A DNA stretch of 32,479 bases, taken from NCBI GenBank assembly GCA_036310005.1, contig JAXJSP010000009.1, positions 1 through 32,479 on the forward strand, read 5' to 3'. Below the pieces are notes generated by a model that worked only from the letters and a program-made list of their open reading frames with translations, searched no databases and was not told the origin of the DNA. Source of the stretch: JAXJSP01 sp036310005. Its GTDB lineage: Bacteria > Bacillota > Clostridia > Oscillospirales > Acutalibacteraceae. The position numbers and the translations under genes were made by a program. The stretch's first letter is position 1; each line of letters begins with the position of its first letter. Below, piece after piece: positions 5,292-13,533 of the stretch.

Positions 5292-7586
5292 GTTTATTCT
5301 TTTTGCAATTTTTCCGACTGTAAACTGGGTTATAAAATAGATTAAAAATACAATAACTATTAAAACCGCGCATATTAAGTACAAATGCATATTAAGTGTT
5401 ACAAGAGAAAAGAACGATTTTAAGAATATGTTGCCTAAAACAAAGCCTGTAAACATCACAGTAAAAATTACGCCTCTGTACAAATTAAAGGGCATACATA
5501 CTCTTGCTAAATTTAAAAACAGCGCACTTCCGGCGACAATAACACACATTGTAGAAATCTCTGCTTGCAAATTGAGGTGCATTCCTACTGCGGAGCACAT
5601 ACATACACCGGTAATAAAAGCCACAGCTGCCGGCACGCTCTTAACTAAAATATCTGTTAAGAATTTACCTTTAATTCTCTTAAAATTAGGCTCTAATGCC
5701 AATAAAGTACTCGGAGTACCGGTAGCAAGCATTGAAACCAAAGTCAGTTGTATAGGCTCAAACGGATACTGCTGGGGAATAAATAAAAAGATTATCGTCA
5801 GGAAGAATGAAAAAATTGTTTTTACCAAAAACAGCGACGCGCTTCTTTTTAAGTTATTAATTGAGCGTCTGCCCTCGTTTACAACGCTCGGCAGCGAATC
5901 AAAGTTTGAGTCAAGCAACACAAGTTGCGATACATTTTTAGCGGCATCTGTGCCTTGTGCCATCGCTATTGAGCAGTCGGCCTCTCTTAATGCCATTACA
6001 TCATTGACTCCGTCACCTGTCATAGCAACATGGTGTCCGTGTTCTTTGAGCGATATAACAAGCAGTTTTTTCTGCTCCGGAGTCACCCTTGCAAACACGG
6101 TATATTTCTCGCAAATATCGGCAATTTCTTCATCTTTTACCCGGCTCATATCAATGGCCATATTAGCATTTTTAACCTTGCTTTGTTTTGCTATCATTTT
6201 AACCGTGTTTAAATTATCGCCTGAAATAATTTTAACGGTAACACCCTGCTGTTCAAAATATGACAGCGTTTCGTTCGCTTTTTCGCGAAGATTGTCTTTA
6301 AGCATAAAAAGAGCGATAGGCTTTAATTTAGCGTCGGGATTTAAAGCATAATCTTCTTTACAGCAAGCGAGCATTATTACTCTTGAAGTTTTACTTTTCT
6401 CCTCAACTATATGCTCGCACGCATCACTTATATAATCGGCTGCGCCGAGCACTAAACTGCCCTTGTTTTCAAAATAGGCGCAACTCATTTTCTTTGCGGA
6501 ATTAAACGGATAAAATTTTGTGCAACTGACATCGCTTTGTGATTTATAATAATTTCTTAATGCGTTAATTGTCGCATTATCATCATCGGAGGCGCTTATA
6601 AACGCCGAAATTGCCTGCTGTAAATCAATGCTGTTATCAATTTGCATTACCTCTTGTACGGTCATTTCGCCCGAGGTTAAAGTGCCTGTTTTATCAAGGC
6701 AAAGCACATCAACTCTTGCAAGGCTTTCCGCAGAGTACATATCCTGTGATAAAATTCTTTGAAGTCCGAGTTTTAAAGATGTCAGGGTGAATACCGCAGT
6801 TGTAAGCAGTACAAGTCCCTCCGGCATCATACCGATTACGGAACCGCCGATTGAAATTATGACCTCGCTGTGCTCCCAGCCCTGTACAAATACTTTTACA
6901 AAATAAAGCAAGGCGCCGAGCGGAACATTAACAACAGTCATAAATTTGATTATAAGCATTATGGTATTTAAAATTTCACTTGTGTTTTTTCTGAGCCTTT
7001 TTGCGCTTTTTGTAACCTTTGCGCTGTAACTTTGCTCACCTACCGCAGTTACCCTTGCATAGACTTTGCCGCTTATTACAAAACTGCCCGAGAGCAGACT
7101 GTCGCCCTCGTTTTTGTTAACTGCGTCTGCCTCTCCCGTGAGCATTGACTCATCAACATCAACGCTGCCCGATAAGATTACGCAGTCGGCGACAATCTGA
7201 TTGCCCGCCGACAACACAAGCACATCATCAAGCACCACCTGTTCGACATCTATTTCCTGCTTTTTACCGTCGCGTATTACATTTGCTTTAAGCGAAGAAA
7301 TAATCTGCAATTTATCCATCGCTTTTTTGGCTTTAAACTGCTGTAAGATTGATAAGACAGAGTTAAATATAACTACAAAAATGAAAAATATATTTTTGAG
7401 GGTGTCAAAACTAATGCCCGTAGAAAGAATAAGCACTGCAACAGCAATATTAACTATATTAAAAAATGTAAAGACATTACTTGCAATAATCGAACCGTAC
7501 GATTTGGTTTTCGGTGTTGAGTTTTTGTTTACTAAACCTTGTGCAACTCTGTCTTGTACTTGCTGCGATGTTAATCCGCTGTGCAT
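5277..7586 (-). CDS. P-type cation-transporting ATPase, CtpE-like (HAD-IC family)
   Basis: A 769-residue membrane ATPase that pumps a cation using a phosphorylated intermediate. Visible elements: actuator motif LTGEAD at 149-154 (TGEA instead of the usual TGES), membrane motif MMPEGLVLL at 253-261, phosphorylation site DKTGTLTSG with Asp298, and the hinge GDGVNDVMALREADCSIAM; further hydrophobic spans follow to the C-terminus. There is no CPC/CPx motif and no N-terminal metal-binding domain, so it is not a classical zinc/copper P1B pump despite following the zinc operon. PEGL and the overall length fit the CtpE-like group, for which calcium has been proposed in mycobacteria; the ion here is unknown. 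GGAGG precedes the ATG by 9 nt, and only 36 nt separate it from znuB, so read-through expression with the zinc genes is likely. Confidence 0.88.
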   Translation of the reverse strand: MHSGLTSQQVQDRVAQGLVNKNSTPKTKSYGSIIASNVFTFFNIVNIAVAVLILSTGISFDTLKNIFFIFVVIFNSVLSILQQFKAKKAMDKLQIISSLKANVIRDGKKQEIDVEQVVLDDVLVLSAGNQIVADCVILSGSVDVDESMLTGEADAVNKNEGDSLLSGSFVISGKVYARVTAVGEQSYSAKVTKSAKRLRKNTSEILNTIMLIIKFMTVVNVPLGALLYFVKVFVQGWEHSEVIISIGGSVIGMMPEGLVLLTTAVFTLTSLKLGLQRILSQDMYSAESLARVDVLCLDKTGTLTSGEMTVQEVMQIDNSIDLQQAISAFISASDDDNATINALRNYYKSQSDVSCTKFYPFNSAKKMSCAYFENKGSLVLGAADYISDACEHIVEEKSKTSRVIMLACCKEDYALNPDAKLKPIALFMLKDNLREKANETLSYFEQQGVTVKIISGDNLNTVKMIAKQSKVKNANMAIDMSRVKDEEIADICEKYTVFARVTPEQKKLLVISLKEHGHHVAMTGDGVNDVMALREADCSIAMAQGTDAAKNVSQLVLLDSNFDSLPSVVNEGRRSINNLKRSASLFLVKTIFSFFLTIIFLFIPQQYPFEPIQLTLVSMLATGTPSTLLALEPNFKRIKGKFLTDILVKSVPAAVAFITGVCMCSAVGMHLNLQAEISTMCVIVAGSALFLNLARVCMPFNLYRGVIFTVMFTGFVLGNIFLKSFFSLVTLNMHLYLICAVLIVIVFLIYFITQFTVGKIAKRINKKEP

Positions 7587-7622
7587 TCCGCTTTTCCTCC
7601 TTTACTTTTTTTAAATTATATC

Positions 7623-8462
7623 CTAATTTTTCCTCTTTTTCAATACGCTGCCCAAAAGACAGAAAATTAAAAATACAACTACATCTGCAACGACCACGGT
7701 TGCACCGACGGGAGTAGCGGCGCAAACAGAAATTAAAATGCCTAAAAGTGAAGTCACAACCGATAAAATCGCAGAACAGACAGTAACCGCTTTAAATGTA
7801 TTGAACACTCTCATTGAACTCAATGCGGGGAAAATTATAAGTGCCGATACTAACAATGAGCCGACTAAATTCATAGCAAGCACTATTATTATTGCAATAA
7901 TCAAGGCGAGCATCATATTATAGAGTGAAGTTTTTACACCTGTTGCTTTTGCAAAATTTTCATCAAAAGTAATACAGAAAAGTTTATTGTAAAACAGCAC
8001 GAAAATCAAAATTACAATAACCGACAGCACGATGCTTAATACAACTTCCGCTTTTGTTAAAGTTAAAATCGAGGTTGAGCCGAACAGGGTACTGCACACA
8101 TCACCCGATACGTTAGATGATTTTGAAAATATATTCATAAGCAGATAACCGACGCCGAGTGAGCCGACTGAAATCATCGCAATAGCGGAGTCGCCTTTGA
8201 TTTTTGTATTCTGGCCGAGTCTTAAAATAAGCACCGCGCTAATCATAGTAATAAGCAGTACAAGAGGCATATCGTTTGTTAAATTAAGCACTGCGCTGAT
8301 TGCTATCGCGCCGAAAGCGACGTGCGATAAACCGTCACCGATAAAAGAGAGTCTTTTAAGCACTAAAGTAGTACCGAAAAGCGACGAGCAAAACGAAATC
8401 AGCACGCCGACGATAACTGCATATCTTACAAAAGGAAAAGAAAACGCTTCAATTAAACTCAT
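7623..8462 (-). CDS. znuB: zinc/manganese-type ABC transporter permease (ZnuB family)
   Basis: A 279-residue integral membrane protein with about eight hydrophobic segments, the channel subunit of a metal ABC importer. FVRYAVIVGVLISFCSSLFG at the N-terminus, GDGLSHVAFGAIA at about residues 37-49 and the C-terminal CAATPVGATVVVADVVVFLI are typical of the ABC-3 permease family. GGAGGG precedes the ATG, which overlaps the znuC stop by 4 nt (ATGA), indicating translational coupling. Zinc is preferred over manganese only because a Fur/Zur-type gene leads the operon. Confidence 0.9.
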   Translation of the reverse strand: MSLIEAFSFPFVRYAVIVGVLISFCSSLFGTTLVLKRLSFIGDGLSHVAFGAIAISAVLNLTNDMPLVLLITMISAVLILRLGQNTKIKGDSAIAMISVGSLGVGYLLMNIFSKSSNVSGDVCSTLFGSTSILTLTKAEVVLSIVLSVIVILIFVLFYNKLFCITFDENFAKATGVKTSLYNMMLALIIAIIIVLAMNLVGSLLVSALIIFPALSSMRVFNTFKAVTVCSAILSVVTSLLGILISVCAATPVGATVVVADVVVFLIFCLLGSVLKKRKN

Positions 8463-9166
8463 GGCTGTTTTCCCTCCTTTTTATTATTTAAAAACAGTTT
8501 GCTGTTAATGTATTCTTCTGCTGTTCCGAAAAATATGTTTTTGCCGATATGAAGAATTTTTGTTGAATATTTCAAAGCGGCTTCGATATCGTGAGAAATC
8601 ATAATAACAGTAATATTCTCGTTTTTGTTCAAGTTTTCTATTATACTGTACATCTCGTTTGCGGCTTTTATATCAAGTCCCGAAACAGGCTCGTCTAAAA
8701 GCAGCATTTTACTTGTTGCACAAAGCGCGCGGGCAAGCAACACTCTTTGTTGCTGACCGCCCGAGAGTTCTCTGTAACAAGCGTTTTTGATGTCAAGAAT
8801 ACCCATTTTTTCCATATTGAGTCTTGCTTTTTGCTTGTCAGATTTTGAGTAAAACGGTTTTAATTTATCGGCGTTGTTGCAGCCCGAAAGCACAATCTCT
8901 TTTACGCTTGCGGGAAAGTCTTTTTGGCTTTGTGTTTGCTGCGGCAGATAGCCTATTTCGTTTTTAGACAAATTTTCGCTGAATTTCACCTCGCCGAAAA
9001 TCGGGTTTTGAAGTGATAACATAGTTTTCATCAGCGTTGTTTTACCGCTTCCGTTTTCACCTACAACGCAAATATAATCTCCCGCCCGTACGGAAAAGTT
9101 TAAATTCTTAAGCACGATTTTTGATGAATAACCGACGCTTAAATTCTTACATTCCAATAAAGTCAT
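8459..9166 (-). CDS. znuC: zinc/manganese-type ABC transporter ATP-binding protein (ZnuC family)
   Basis: A 235-residue ATPase that drives the ZnuB channel. Walker A GENGSGKTT at about 36-44, the Q-loop region GYLPQQTQSQ, signature LSGGQQQRVLLARAL, Walker B MLLLDEP and the switch histidine in MISHD are all present. The ATG immediately follows the znuA TAA, and its AAGGAG lies inside the last znuA codons, so the two are translated as a unit. Confidence 0.92.
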   Translation of the reverse strand: MTLLECKNLSVGYSSKIVLKNLNFSVRAGDYICVVGENGSGKTTLMKTMLSLQNPIFGEVKFSENLSKNEIGYLPQQTQSQKDFPASVKEIVLSGCNNADKLKPFYSKSDKQKARLNMEKMGILDIKNACYRELSGGQQQRVLLARALCATSKMLLLDEPVSGLDIKAANEMYSIIENLNKNENITVIMISHDIEAALKYSTKILHIGKNIFFGTAEEYINSKLFLNNKKEGKQP

Positions 9167-10084
9167 TTATTCTCCTTTAACCTCTAAGGCTTTAGATAAA
9201 ACCGATAAGTTTTCTGCCATTATATCTAAATAATTTTCCTGTGAATTTGTAACCGACTGTAATGAATTAATTTTTAAAACCGACATATTTTTGTCTTTGG
9301 TGGCTTTAATTACGGTGTTTGCAAGTTCGTCGCTTGAATTTTCCAAAATCAAGACATTTTTAAGTTTATTATCGTCTATGCATTTTGCAAGTCTTGTTAC
9401 CGTATCAAAACTGACTTCACTTTCCGCGCTGCATCCGTCAAAAGCGGCGCAGTAGTCTAAATTATAATCGTTAAACAAGTATCTGAACGCAAACCTGTCG
9501 GCAAAAACCGCAGTCTTGTTTTCGCTTTTTTCGAAATAAGAAGTATACTGTTCATCAAGGTCCAAAATTGCTTTTAAATATTCGTCCCTGTTTTGCTGAT
9601 ATAACTTTTCATTTTTACTGTCCGACAAAACAAGATTATCGCATATTGCATTTACGCAAAGCTCTGCATTTTTTAGCGAGAGCCAGATGTGTTCATCATA
9701 TTCGTCGTCGTGCTCATCGACTGCTAAAAGTCTGTCGCTTACTGTGTCTGTAAGGCGGAGAGTTTCTATATCCTGTTTTTTATTTTCAATAACATCACTT
9801 ACCCAAAAATCAGATTCGCCGCCGTTATAAATTAAAAGGTCTGCTTGTAAAATCTGTGCAATATCTTTAGCGCTCGGCTGGTATGAGTGCATATCGACAC
9901 CGCTGTTTATAAGCAGGCTCAATTCTACTGTATCGCTGTCTTTTACAATTTGTCTTGTAAAATCGTATTCGACAAAACTAACTGCTACAATGTTAATTTT
10001 TTCACTCTCTGTCTTGCCGCTTGCACAGGCTGTAAGCGAAAATATCATTACGGTAATTATCATCAAAGTTAATATTTTTTTCAT
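9167..10084 (-). CDS. znuA: zinc-binding lipoprotein of a metal ABC importer (ZnuA/AdcA family)
   Basis: A 305-residue extracytoplasmic metal receptor. The ATG at 10084 is chosen because AAGGAG lies 8 nt before it and it opens a classic lipoprotein signal (MKKILTLMIITVMIFSLTAC, lipid Cys20); the frame extends 28 codons further up, but that part overlaps the fur gene. Metal ligands His66 (GVDMHSYQPS) and His132 (DEHIWLS) follow the A-1 family pattern, with a short acidic/His stretch DEHDDEYDEH between. Where many ZnuA proteins have a third His (SHxAF), this one reads ADRFAFRYL, followed by FDGCSAESE, so metal coordination may differ. It starts 1 nt after the fur stop. Confidence 0.9.
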   Translation of the reverse strand: MKKILTLMIITVMIFSLTACASGKTESEKINIVAVSFVEYDFTRQIVKDSDTVELSLLINSGVDMHSYQPSAKDIAQILQADLLIYNGGESDFWVSDVIENKKQDIETLRLTDTVSDRLLAVDEHDDEYDEHIWLSLKNAELCVNAICDNLVLSDSKNEKLYQQNRDEYLKAILDLDEQYTSYFEKSENKTAVFADRFAFRYLFNDYNLDYCAAFDGCSAESEVSFDTVTRLAKCIDDNKLKNVLILENSSDELANTVIKATKDKNMSVLKINSLQSVTNSQENYLDIMAENLSVLSKALEVKGE

Positions 10085-10085
10085 T

Positions 10086-10481
10086 TTAATTCTCCTTGCA
10101 GCTCTTACAAACTCCGTAAAATACAGTCTGCGTTTTGTCAATTTGAAAGTTATCTGTTTTTGCGACATTTTTTACAATTGAGTTTGCCTGCTTTGTATTC
10201 ATGTGGAAGGTTTTACCGCATTTTTTACATTGTAAGTGCAGACAGTCTTTGCAGATTTTTGTATCTGTATATTGATAGTAAACCTCTCTTGTTCCGTTTT
10301 TCGAGTGGCGTTTGATTTTTCCCTCTTGCTCTAAAAGTGCCAAATTTCTATATACTGCGCTTTTTGAGATATTGCCGGTTTTGAGCCCCTGCGTAATTTG
10401 TGCGACAGATAAAAGGCAATCGGTATTATTTTCCATAAAGTTTATTAATATCGCTCTTTGCTTTGTATTGTAATTTGACAT
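10086..10481 (-). CDS. Fur-family metalloregulator, probably Zur
   Basis: A 131-residue repressor with an N-terminal winged helix (SKSAVYRNLALLEQEGKIKR at about 39-58) and a C-terminal metal and dimer domain. Two CxxC pairs (Cys85/Cys88 and Cys125/Cys128) form the structural zinc site, and HLQCKKCGKTFHM supplies further ligands. It is the first gene of fur-znuA-znuC-znuB, with a perfect palindrome over its promoter, so it most likely represses zinc uptake and itself when zinc is plentiful. Zur rather than Fur or PerR is inferred from this operon. AGAGGTGAT precedes the ATG. Confidence 0.87.
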   Translation of the reverse strand: MSNYNTKQRAILINFMENNTDCLLSVAQITQGLKTGNISKSAVYRNLALLEQEGKIKRHSKNGTREVYYQYTDTKICKDCLHLQCKKCGKTFHMNTKQANSIVKNVAKTDNFQIDKTQTVFYGVCKSCKEN

Positions 10482-10491
10482 TTTATCACCT

Positions 10492-10518
10492 CTAATTTGC
10501 GACTCATTCGCAAATTAG
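10492..10518. promoter_or_regulatory. Fur/Zur-type operator palindrome
   Basis: Perfect inverted repeat with 11-bp arms (CTAATTTGCGA at 10492-10502 and TCGCAAATTAG at 10508-10518) and a 5-bp centre, CTCAT. It overlaps the -10 box and transcription start of the fur-zinc operon and reaches the ribosome site, an ideal place for a repressor. Confidence 0.82.
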
Positions 10519-10545
10519 TATATCACTATACATCCGTTTAGTCAA
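10517..10545 (-). promoter_or_regulatory. sigma-A promoter of the fur-znuACB operon
   Basis: Minus-strand TTGACT (10545-10540), 17-bp spacer, TATACT (10522-10517). The -10 box runs into the operator palindrome. Confidence 0.85.
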
Positions 10546-10546
10546 T

Positions 10547-10590
10547 TAAAAATCAAAAGAAGCAGTCTAAACTGCTTCTTTTGATTTTTA
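10547..10590 (-). terminator. terminator of the branched-chain amino acid operon
   Basis: Arms 10547-10566 and 10571-10590 pair perfectly over 20 bp with a CTAA loop; the distal stem is A/T-rich, giving the U-run on the minus strand. It begins 10 nt after the DUF815 stop and ends just before the fur promoter. Confidence 0.92.
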
Positions 10591-10599
10591 ATGCTGCAT

Positions 10600-11796
10600 T
10601 TATTTTATTAAACTGTCTATTATTTGTCTTGCGAGTCTTGCGGAGCGTCCGCCTCTTTCCAAAGCGACTCTTTCCGCTAAACTTTCGAGTTCGCTACCCG
10701 GCATATTGATATTATTCTTCTTTGCAAGTTCTCTTACTATATTCAAATAGGTTTGCTTGCTTGGTTTTTGGAATGTAATGTGAAGTCCGAACCGATTAGA
10801 CAGCGATACCATTTCCTGCATAGCATCGTTAATATGGATATCGTCTGCGTTTCTGTCGGATAATTTTTCTTTTACAATATGTCTGCGGTTGCTTGTCGCA
10901 TAAATGACGGTATTATCCGATTTTGCGCTGACAGAACCCTCAAGCACCGCTTTTAAACTGTTATAGGAATCATCGTCCGACGAAAATGACAAGTCATCAA
11001 TAAACAGGATAAATTTAAGCGGATTTTCGGATAGTGTCTGCATAAGCGTTGGTATCAAGTCGAGTTGATTTTTTCTAACCTCGACAATTCTCAGTCCTTT
11101 TTTGAAATACTCATTTCCTACCGCTTTTATTGTCGATGACTTGCCTGTGCCGGCATCGCCTGTCAGCAGTACATTAGCGGCAGGCAACCCTTTTAACAAG
11201 TTCTCCGTATTATTTACTATCTGCGCGCGTTCATACTCATAGTCTACTAAATCTGCAAATGTGGTGCTGTCCGCATTTTTTACAGCAACGATTTCACTTT
11301 GCTCGTTTATATAAAACATCGTATGTTTTGCAAATTTACCGAAGCCCAAAGTGTCGATATTATCAATTCTGTGATAATAATTTTCTTTAAGATTATAATC
11401 TTTACTTATAAAATCGGCAAGAAAACCGGAGTAGTTCAGGCACTCGGTTAAATCTTTTTTCGTTAAATTTGCAAGAGTCTGAAGTACAGATAAATCATTA
11501 TCGGTGCTTGATTTGATTTGTTCATTTACCTTAATTTTTTTACAAACGAGTTTTACATACACATTTTCGCAGTTGTTACAGATGTCGTTTATATAAAACG
11601 ACAAGTTGCCCTCTGCTTTTTGATATAAACTGCTTACAAATGAACTGTATGCAAAAACGCTTTTGCTTGTATCCTCACTTTCAAGACTTTCTAAATAAAG
11701 ATACAGTTTGTTTACAACCTCATCTTTTAAAAGTTCATCAAACACGGTAAGTGATAAGAGCCTGTCTTTTAAATTTAATAAATCTGAAATATTCAT
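10600..11796 (-). CDS. DUF815-family AAA-type ATPase
   Basis: A 398-residue predicted ATPase. The N-terminal ~200 residues are helical and unassigned; the AAA core follows with P-loop GDAGTGKSS at 213-221, Walker B FILFIDDLSF at 262-271, a sensor-like YATSNRRHIV, and an arginine-rich end (GGRSARLARQIID). This matches DUF815 (often annotated ATP-binding protein), whose cellular role is not established. The ATG lies 1 nt after the ilvD stop, and the operon terminator follows directly, so it is the last gene of the ilv-leu operon. Nothing in the sequence ties it biochemically to amino acid synthesis. Confidence 0.85.
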   Translation of the reverse strand: MNISDLLNLKDRLLSLTVFDELLKDEVVNKLYLYLESLESEDTSKSVFAYSSFVSSLYQKAEGNLSFYINDICNNCENVYVKLVCKKIKVNEQIKSSTDNDLSVLQTLANLTKKDLTECLNYSGFLADFISKDYNLKENYYHRIDNIDTLGFGKFAKHTMFYINEQSEIVAVKNADSTTFADLVDYEYERAQIVNNTENLLKGLPAANVLLTGDAGTGKSSTIKAVGNEYFKKGLRIVEVRKNQLDLIPTLMQTLSENPLKFILFIDDLSFSSDDDSYNSLKAVLEGSVSAKSDNTVIYATSNRRHIVKEKLSDRNADDIHINDAMQEMVSLSNRFGLHITFQKPSKQTYLNIVRELAKKNNINMPGSELESLAERVALERGGRSARLARQIIDSLIK

Positions 11797-11797
11797 A

Positions 11798-13453
11798 TTA
11801 TTTTAAGATAGCACCGTAAGCGCCGCCCGAAACCATAGAAGAATAGCGTTTTAAATATCCTTTTAATTCTTTTTGTTTCGGAACAAAGTTTTTCATTCTT
11901 CTTTCAATTTCTTCGTCGCTTACTTTAAGTTCAATTTTGTTGTTATTGATATCAATGCTTATGATATCTCCGTCTTCGACAACGCCAATCAAACCGCCCG
12001 AGGCAGCCTCCGGTGTAATATGTCCGATACACGCACCTCTTGTCGCGCCCGAAAATCTGCCGTCGGTGATAAGCGCAACGCTGCTGCCGAGTCCCATACC
12101 CATAATTGCGGATGTGGGGTTAAGCATTTCTCTCATCCCCGGTCCGCCTTTTGGTCCCTCGTATCTGATTACGACAACATCACCGGGTTTAATGCAGCCT
12201 GAATTAATCGCCTGTTGTGCTTCCTCTTCGCTTTCATAAACCTTTGCGGGGCCTTCGTGTTTAAGCATTTCGGGTGCAACCGCAGAGCGTTTTACAACGC
12301 TGCCTTCGGGTGCTAAATTTCCTCTGAGTACCGCTATACCGCCTGTCTGACTGTACGGGTTTTCAACAGGTCTGATAACATCGTGATTTTTATTCACACA
12401 TCCTGCGATATTTTCGCCCACTGTTTTGCCTGTAACGGTTATGCAGTCTTTATTGATGAGGCCTTTTTTGTCAAGTTCGTTCATTACCGCATAAACTCCG
12501 CCCGCCTCGTCGAGTTCTTCAATATATGTTCTGCCGGCGGGTGCCAAATGGCAAAGGTTAGGTGTTCTTTCGCTGATTTTGTTTGCAATATCAAGATTGA
12601 TTTCTATATCGCACTCATGAGCAATAGCCGGCAAGTGCAACATACTGTTAGTTGAACAACCGAGCGCCATATCTACTGTGAGCGCGTTCATTATTGCCTT
12701 TTCGCTCATTATATCGCGCGGTCTGATATCCTTTTCAACCAGATTCATTATTGCCATACCTGCGTGTTTTGCAAGAATAATTCTTGATGAATAAACTGCC
12801 GGAATAGTACCGTTGCCTTTAAGTCCCATACCGAGTGCTTCTGTAAGACAGTTCATTGAGTTTGCTGTGTACATACCCGAACACGAACCGCAAGTAGGAC
12901 AGGTGGAACATTCATATTCTTTTAATTTCTGCTCGTCGATTTTGCCCGCGTTAAACTCGCCTACTGCTTCAGAAATTGAAGAAAAACTTGTTTTCTTTCC
13001 GTCAATATGTCCTGCAAGCATCGGTCCGCCGCTGACAAAAACAGTAGGAATATTAAGTCTTGCCGCCGCCATTAAAAGACCGGGCACGTTTTTATCGCAG
13101 TTTGGTACCATAACGAGTCCGTCAAACCCGTGTGCCATAGCCATAGCCTCGGTTGAGTCGGCAATTAAATCTCTTGTTACAAGAGAATATTTCATTCCCG
13201 TATGTCCCATAGCAATACCGTCGCATACTGCTATTGCAGGAAATACTATAGGAGTGCCTCCCGCCATTGAAACACCGAGTTTTACAGCATCAACAATTTT
13301 ATCTATATTGATATGTCCCGGCACGATTTCATTATATGAACTTACAATACCTATCAAAGGTCTTTTTTGCTCCTCCTCGGTTAGCCCGAGTGCGTGATAA
13401 AGTGCTCTGTGAGGGGCATTTTGTGTGCCGAATTTTAAACTGTCGCTTTTCAT
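11798..13453 (-). CDS. ilvD: dihydroxy-acid dehydratase
   Basis: A 551-residue iron-sulfur dehydratase that converts dihydroxy-isovalerate and dihydroxy-methylvalerate to the 2-keto acids of valine and isoleucine. Cluster-region cysteines are seen in MVPNCDKNVPG and CSTCPTCGSCSGMYTANSMN; other family blocks are YNEIVPGH, MALGCSTNSMLHLPAIAHE and ITDGRFSGATRG near the C-terminus. The length is normal. AAAGGA lies 12 nt before the ATG, a rather long spacing, and an 80-nt gap with a terminator-like hairpin separates it from ilvC, so its expression may be set lower than that of the upstream genes. Confidence 0.96.
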   Translation of the reverse strand: MKSDSLKFGTQNAPHRALYHALGLTEEEQKRPLIGIVSSYNEIVPGHINIDKIVDAVKLGVSMAGGTPIVFPAIAVCDGIAMGHTGMKYSLVTRDLIADSTEAMAMAHGFDGLVMVPNCDKNVPGLLMAAARLNIPTVFVSGGPMLAGHIDGKKTSFSSISEAVGEFNAGKIDEQKLKEYECSTCPTCGSCSGMYTANSMNCLTEALGMGLKGNGTIPAVYSSRIILAKHAGMAIMNLVEKDIRPRDIMSEKAIMNALTVDMALGCSTNSMLHLPAIAHECDIEINLDIANKISERTPNLCHLAPAGRTYIEELDEAGGVYAVMNELDKKGLINKDCITVTGKTVGENIAGCVNKNHDVIRPVENPYSQTGGIAVLRGNLAPEGSVVKRSAVAPEMLKHEGPAKVYESEEEAQQAINSGCIKPGDVVVIRYEGPKGGPGMREMLNPTSAIMGMGLGSSVALITDGRFSGATRGACIGHITPEAASGGLIGVVEDGDIISIDINNNKIELKVSDEEIERRMKNFVPKQKELKGYLKRYSSMVSGGAYGAILK

Positions 13454-13489
13454 AAAAAGTATAAATCCTTTCAGTTTTAATAGGCAAAA

Positions 13490-13519
13490 CAGGTCAAAGG
13501 GTTTTACCCCTCTAACCTG
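13490..13519 (-). terminator. terminator-like hairpin between ilvC and ilvD
   Basis: Arms 13490-13501 and 13508-13519 form a 12-bp RNA stem (two G-U pairs) around a 6-nt loop, followed on the minus strand by only four T. It is probably a partial terminator or an RNA processing/stability element rather than an operon end, because ilvD and DUF815 have no clear promoter of their own. Confidence 0.55.
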
Positions 13520-13533
13520 ATTTGATTTAAAGA

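Noticed and set aside
5428..6351. Long plus-strand open frame (307 codons) opposite the P-type ATPase
   Set aside because: No ribosome site or recognisable motif, and the minus strand encodes a complete ATPase with all motifs; it is an antisense shadow.
10085..10168. Possible 28-codon extension of the zinc receptor
   Set aside because: It lies inside the end of the fur gene and would bury the lipoprotein signal; the ATG at 10084 has a good ribosome site.
12813..13397. Long plus-strand open frame opposite ilvD
   Set aside because: Antisense shadow of a well conserved gene; no supporting signals.
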